Positions 6,417 through 8,566 of a stretch of 8,566 nucleotides of DNA are shown one piece after another; position 1 is the first letter of the stretch; each line of letters starts with the position of its first letter. Source of the DNA: Chlorobium sp. (GTDB taxonomy: Bacteria; Bacteroidota; Chlorobiia; Chlorobiales; Chlorobiaceae). Under the pieces are notes generated by a model. It saw nothing but the letters and a program-made list of their open reading frames with translations. It was not told where the DNA came from and ran no database searches. The position numbers and the translations under genes were made by a program. The stretch covers positions 1 to 8,566 of the forward strand of contig JANQMO010000063.1 of the NCBI GenBank assembly GCA_028280025.1, written 5' to 3'.

Positions 6417-6446
6417 ATGATATGCACCGTAACAGAAAGTTGACAG
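6417..6446 (-). promoter_or_regulatory. Candidate sigma70-type promoter for the hyd operon
   Basis: On the minus strand CTGTCA (6446-6441, 4 of 6 matches to TTGACA) and TATCAT (6422-6417, 5 of 6 to TATAAT) are 18 bases apart and lie about 70 bases before the hydB start. No terminator is evident between the four-helix-bundle gene and hydB, so read-through is also possible. Assigned by eye only. Confidence 0.3.
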
Positions 6447-6533
6447 AAAAGGCATTGAATTTTTTGGTGCGGCATGATAGCTGGACAACTGGAAGGCTAC
6501 ATAGCTTCGATTACGAGTAAGTACTGGAAAAAC

Positions 6534-6565
6534 CGTAACCGTTCACGGTTTCCAGTTAACGGTTT
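6534..6565 (-). repeat. Left inverted repeat of four-helix-bundle cassette
   Basis: Read on the minus strand this is heptad-structured: AAACCGT, TAACTGG, AAACCGT, GAACGGT, TACG. The 17 outer bases are the exact inverse of 6972-6988, and over 32 bases only 3 differ from the inverse of the right copy at 6957-6988. It sits one base downstream of the gene's stop codon. Confidence 0.85.
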
Positions 6566-6566
6566 A

Positions 6567-6914
6567 TCACTTTTTCAATGACTTATGTAATGCTTGAAGC
6601 ATTTTTGATATCGACTTCAATTCCTGAATTATCTCTTTTGCATCCGAATCATGTAATATGCCGACCTCGCGAGAAATATAGACCTGTGTTCTTAATTCCG
6701 CCGCAGAGCCTTTTGCTATATTTATAAACCTTTGGAAATCTAGAATACTCTGCCTTTCACTTCCTTCTGCAATATTTGACGGTATAGATACAGAGGAACG
6801 TAACATTTGGTCTTTCATCCCGTAGTCCCGGCAGTCTTTCAACAATTCATAAAGGCGCACAGCCAACCTACATGATTTTTTCCAGACTTCTAAATCTTCG
6901 AAAGAAGACCCCAT
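6567..6914 (-). CDS. Four-helix bundle protein (23S rRNA intervening-sequence / Avd-like family)
   Basis: A 115-residue, wholly helical-looking soluble protein of the family found in 23S rRNA intervening sequences and related to the Avd accessory protein of diversity-generating retroelements. The signature is clear: FEDLEVWKKS near the start (5-14), then LRSSVSIPSNIAEGSER (38-54), FINIAKGSAAELRTQ (63-77) and a final amphipathic helix. ATG 6914 follows AGGAG at a spacing of 6 bases. The coding sequence is visibly richer in A+T than the hydrogenase and U32 genes around it, and it is enclosed by a 32-bp inverted repeat, both pointing to a mobile or acquired cassette. No reverse transcriptase, variable repeat or rRNA is present here, so an Avd role in a retroelement is unsupported. 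The molecular function of stand-alone members is not established. Confidence 0.9.
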   Translation of the reverse strand: MGSSFEDLEVWKKSCRLAVRLYELLKDCRDYGMKDQMLRSSVSIPSNIAEGSERQSILDFQRFINIAKGSAAELRTQVYISREVGILHDSDAKEIIQELKSISKMLQALHKSLKK

Positions 6915-6956
6915 GATGCTCTCCTGTTTGTACTTTCCCGATTTTCTGTTAACCGT

Positions 6957-6988
6957 AAACCGTGAACTGATAACCGTGAACGGTTACG
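6957..6988 (+). repeat. Right inverted repeat of four-helix-bundle cassette
   Basis: The matching arm to 6534-6565 (29 of 32 bases complementary; 17 outermost perfect, AACCGTGAACGGTTACG at 6972-6988). It again reads as 7-base units, with one further TAACCGT just outside on the gene side (6950-6956). In a transcript the two arms would pair across a roughly 390-base loop that contains the gene and its ribosome binding site. Confidence 0.85.
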
Positions 6989-7034
6989 AAAAGCCTTTGC
7001 TATCAAGCAATTCGGCTGTCTCGCGATCGAGCTG

Positions 7035-8294
7035 TCAATCCCGATTTGTCGAAATATTCTCCAACACATAAACCTTGTCGTTTTTCCGGACTTTCTGTTT
7101 GCAGGAGATGGTGACGACGTCGCCTTTTCGGGTAACGGCGGATCGGCGGTCGTCAACACGCATCGATTCCGCGACGAGGACCACAAGGCCGGTTTTGGGG
7201 CCTTGTATGGACAGTTTTTCGTTTTCGTGTATCCCCCTCGTGTGGACAAGAATTTCAGCAACCCCGGCTTTGGGATAGTATTTCAGGACCGTTCCGGTAT
7301 AGACTTTTTTTTCTGTCGCTTTCGAGCCGGACGTTTCCGCCCAGGCCGACAAGGGACGGCCGAAATAGAAGCCTTTTGAAAAGCCGCGGTTATAGACTTT
7401 TTCCAGATTTTTTTCCAGCTTCTTTGTCAAATTCTCGAACCCTGTCTCGAACCCGGCTTCGTGACGGCGTTCCAGGACGTAGTCAATCGCTTCACGGTAA
7501 CAGGCTGTGGTTACAGCGACATATTCAGGGCTTCTGTTTCTGCCTTCTATTTTCATTCCGACAACACCCGCATCGAGAAGCTTGTCAAGAAAGGATATGG
7601 TGCAGAGGTCTTTGGGATTCATTACCGTATGACAGCCTATTTCCAGTTCATTGTTTTCTTCAGCGTCACGGATCATGTATGATCTTCTGCAGGGCTGAAG
7701 GCATTCTCCGCGGTTGGCCGAGCGCCCGAAAAGATCCTGGGAAAGAAAGCACCTGCCGGAGACGGCGACACACATTGCACCGTGAACGAAACACTCAATC
7801 TTCAGGTCGAGCCGGTTTTCATCTATCTGTTTTGTCAGGTTTCCAACCTGTTCGATGGTGAGTTCCCGTGCGGGCACGATCATCGAAGCTCCAAGATCGG
7901 CATAGAAAGCCGCGGCCTCGTAATTGCTCACCGATGCCTGGGTCGAGATGTGGAAGGGCATACCGGCATTGCGGCAGGCTTGAATGACCGACATGTCCCA
8001 GCAGATAACGGCATGTATTCCGGCGTTTTTTGCTGCCTGTACTGTTTTGGCAACTGTTCCGGCTTCTTCATCGTAGACAAGGGTGTTCAAGGCAAGATAT
8101 GCTTTCGCTCCATACCGGGCGCAGAGCCGGGTGACAGAGGGGAAATCTTCAATCGTGAAGTTTCTGCTTGCGGCCCGCATGTTGAAGCCTTCGGCTCCGA
8201 AGTACACGGCGTCGGCGCCTGCCTGCAATGCGGCCTGCAGTGATGTGCTGTCTCCGGCGGGTGAAACAAGCTCGATGTTTCGTGCGGTGCTCAT
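7035..8294 (-). CDS. U32 'peptidase' family protein, probable tRNA U34 hydroxylase (TrhP/YegQ/YrrO type)
   Basis: A 419-residue protein. The N-terminal half is a TIM-barrel of the U32 family: IELVSPAGD (6-14), ADAVYFGAEGFNMRA (28-42) and the U32 signature ECFVHGAMCVAVSGRCFLS (167-185). Then come RGECLQPCRRSY (196-207) and MNPKDLC. Cys168, Cys175, Cys198 or 202, and Cys231 are candidate ligands of the [4Fe-4S] cluster known in this family. The C-terminal part (about 330-419, YTGTVLKYYPKAG onward) matches the U32_C beta domain, and the total length resembles B. subtilis YrrO and E. coli YegQ. Those make 5-hydroxyuridine at tRNA position 34 with prephenate and without O2, which suits an anaerobe. 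Older annotations say collagenase-like protease. Start: ATG 8294 (a TTG immediately precedes it); no Shine-Dalgarno is visible. The family is sure; the specific function is inferred. Confidence 0.88.
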   Translation of the reverse strand: MSTARNIELVSPAGDSTSLQAALQAGADAVYFGAEGFNMRAASRNFTIEDFPSVTRLCARYGAKAYLALNTLVYDEEAGTVAKTVQAAKNAGIHAVICWDMSVIQACRNAGMPFHISTQASVSNYEAAAFYADLGASMIVPARELTIEQVGNLTKQIDENRLDLKIECFVHGAMCVAVSGRCFLSQDLFGRSANRGECLQPCRRSYMIRDAEENNELEIGCHTVMNPKDLCTISFLDKLLDAGVVGMKIEGRNRSPEYVAVTTACYREAIDYVLERRHEAGFETGFENLTKKLEKNLEKVYNRGFSKGFYFGRPLSAWAETSGSKATEKKVYTGTVLKYYPKAGVAEILVHTRGIHENEKLSIQGPKTGLVVLVAESMRVDDRRSAVTRKGDVVTISCKQKVRKNDKVYVLENISTNRD

Positions 8295-8365
8295 CAACGA
8301 TTACGTGTTATTGAATGGGTAAACAGAGCGTATGAAACCTAACCTGAATAATCCACCAAAGGGAT

Positions 8366-8377
8366 GGGAACGTTCCC
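8366..8377. promoter_or_regulatory. Perfect 12-bp palindrome upstream of the U32 gene
   Basis: GGGAACGTTCCC is a perfect inverted repeat 72 bases before the U32 start, with partial extension outwards (GGG/TCC). It could be an operator half of a dimeric regulator or simply part of the adjoining repeat cluster. No regulator gene is in the window to pair it with. Confidence 0.3.
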
Positions 8378-8383
8378 TCTCCA

Positions 8384-8460
8384 GTCATTCTCGTGCTTGA
8401 CACGGGAATCCAGTATTCAAAACAACCTCTCTATGGATGCCGGATCAAGTCCGGCATGAC
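8384..8460. repeat. Composite REP/BIME-like element, copy 2
   Basis: Same outline as 2037-2138. GTCAT opens the first hairpin (ATTCTCGTG 8387-8395 with CACGGGAAT 8401-8409, one G.T wobble), ending in ATCCAG. A 20-base spacer follows. TGGAT then opens the second hairpin (ATGCCGGA 8437-8444 with TCCGGCAT 8450-8457, perfect, loop TCAAG), ending in ATGAC. The whole unit is itself an inverted pair (GTCAT..ATCCAG / TGGAT..ATGAC). The remainder to 8566 shows no gene or further clear structure. Confidence 0.75.
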
Positions 8461-8566
8461 CTTTCGGGAGGGAATTCAGGTTTTCGAACTCTCGTGAATT
8501 ATGCAGGCTAAATCAATGCAATGTAGGTGAAAATTATCAGGAAATGTGTAGAATGGTAAGGCAAAC

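Noticed and set aside
6491..6510. Small imperfect hairpin (GAAGGCTA / TAGCTTC) left of the cassette
   Set aside because: Short stem with a bulge and no T-run; not convincing as a terminator or regulatory site.
6567..6914. Possible Avd gene of a diversity-generating retroelement
   Set aside because: No reverse transcriptase, template repeat or variable target gene is present in the window; only the protein fold family is shared.
6890..7261. Minus-strand 123-codon open frame spanning the end of the U32 gene and the inverted repeat
   Set aside because: It overlaps the U32 C-terminal domain in another frame, has no ribosome binding signal or family features, and runs through the repeat arm.

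Overview
The window looks like a piece of a green sulfur bacterium chromosome (Chlorobi; Chlorobium, Chlorobaculum or Prosthecochloris type). The main reason is a four-gene cytosolic NAD(P)-linked [NiFe]-hydrogenase (sulfhydrogenase) operon in the order hydB-hydG-hydD-hydA, which I associate with that phylum. The GTCAT...ATCCAG/TGGAT...ATGAC intergenic repeats are consistent with this. The taxonomic call is an inference; no rRNA or photosynthesis gene is present to prove it.

Layout. 1-260 (minus) is the N-terminal part of a secreted beta-barrel-like outer-membrane protein, cut by the window edge. 530-958 (plus) is a short SlyD-like FKBP prolyl isomerase, followed by a clear bidirectional terminator (1000-1040). 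1075-1830 (minus) is a complete second outer-membrane protein, a paralogue of the first. 1831-2349 is a 519-base gene-free stretch packed with repeats: a terminator-like hairpin, a composite REP/BIME-like element (2037-2138), a perfect 10-bp-stem hairpin (2180-2209) and a heptamer/22-mer repeat tract (2251-2349) that abuts the hydA stop codon. 2350-6346 (minus) is the hydrogenase operon, with overlapping or nearly touching genes. 6534-6988 is a compact cassette: a four-helix-bundle (23S rRNA intervening-sequence/Avd-type) gene enclosed by about 32-bp heptad-structured inverted repeats. 7035-8294 (minus) is a U32 'peptidase' family protein, probably a TrhP/YegQ-type tRNA hydroxylase. 8295-8566 holds a 12-bp perfect palindrome and a second copy of the composite REP-like element.

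How the genes work together. HydA and HydD form the [NiFe] hydrogenase module. HydG carries FAD, NAD(P) and a [2Fe-2S] cluster, and HydB carries two [4Fe-4S] clusters. Together they should make a soluble heterotetramer that interconverts H2 and NAD(P)H and can also reduce sulfur. The outer-membrane proteins, the isomerase and the U32 protein have no visible functional link to the operon.

The most interesting observations are: (1) HydA ends exactly at the last His of its DPCxxCxxH motif, with no cleavable tail, followed by three consecutive in-frame stops and a heptad repeat tract; (2) the inverted-repeat-bounded four-helix-bundle cassette, whose ends share 7-nt periodicity with the hydA repeat tract; (3) two copies of the same paired-hairpin REP-like element.
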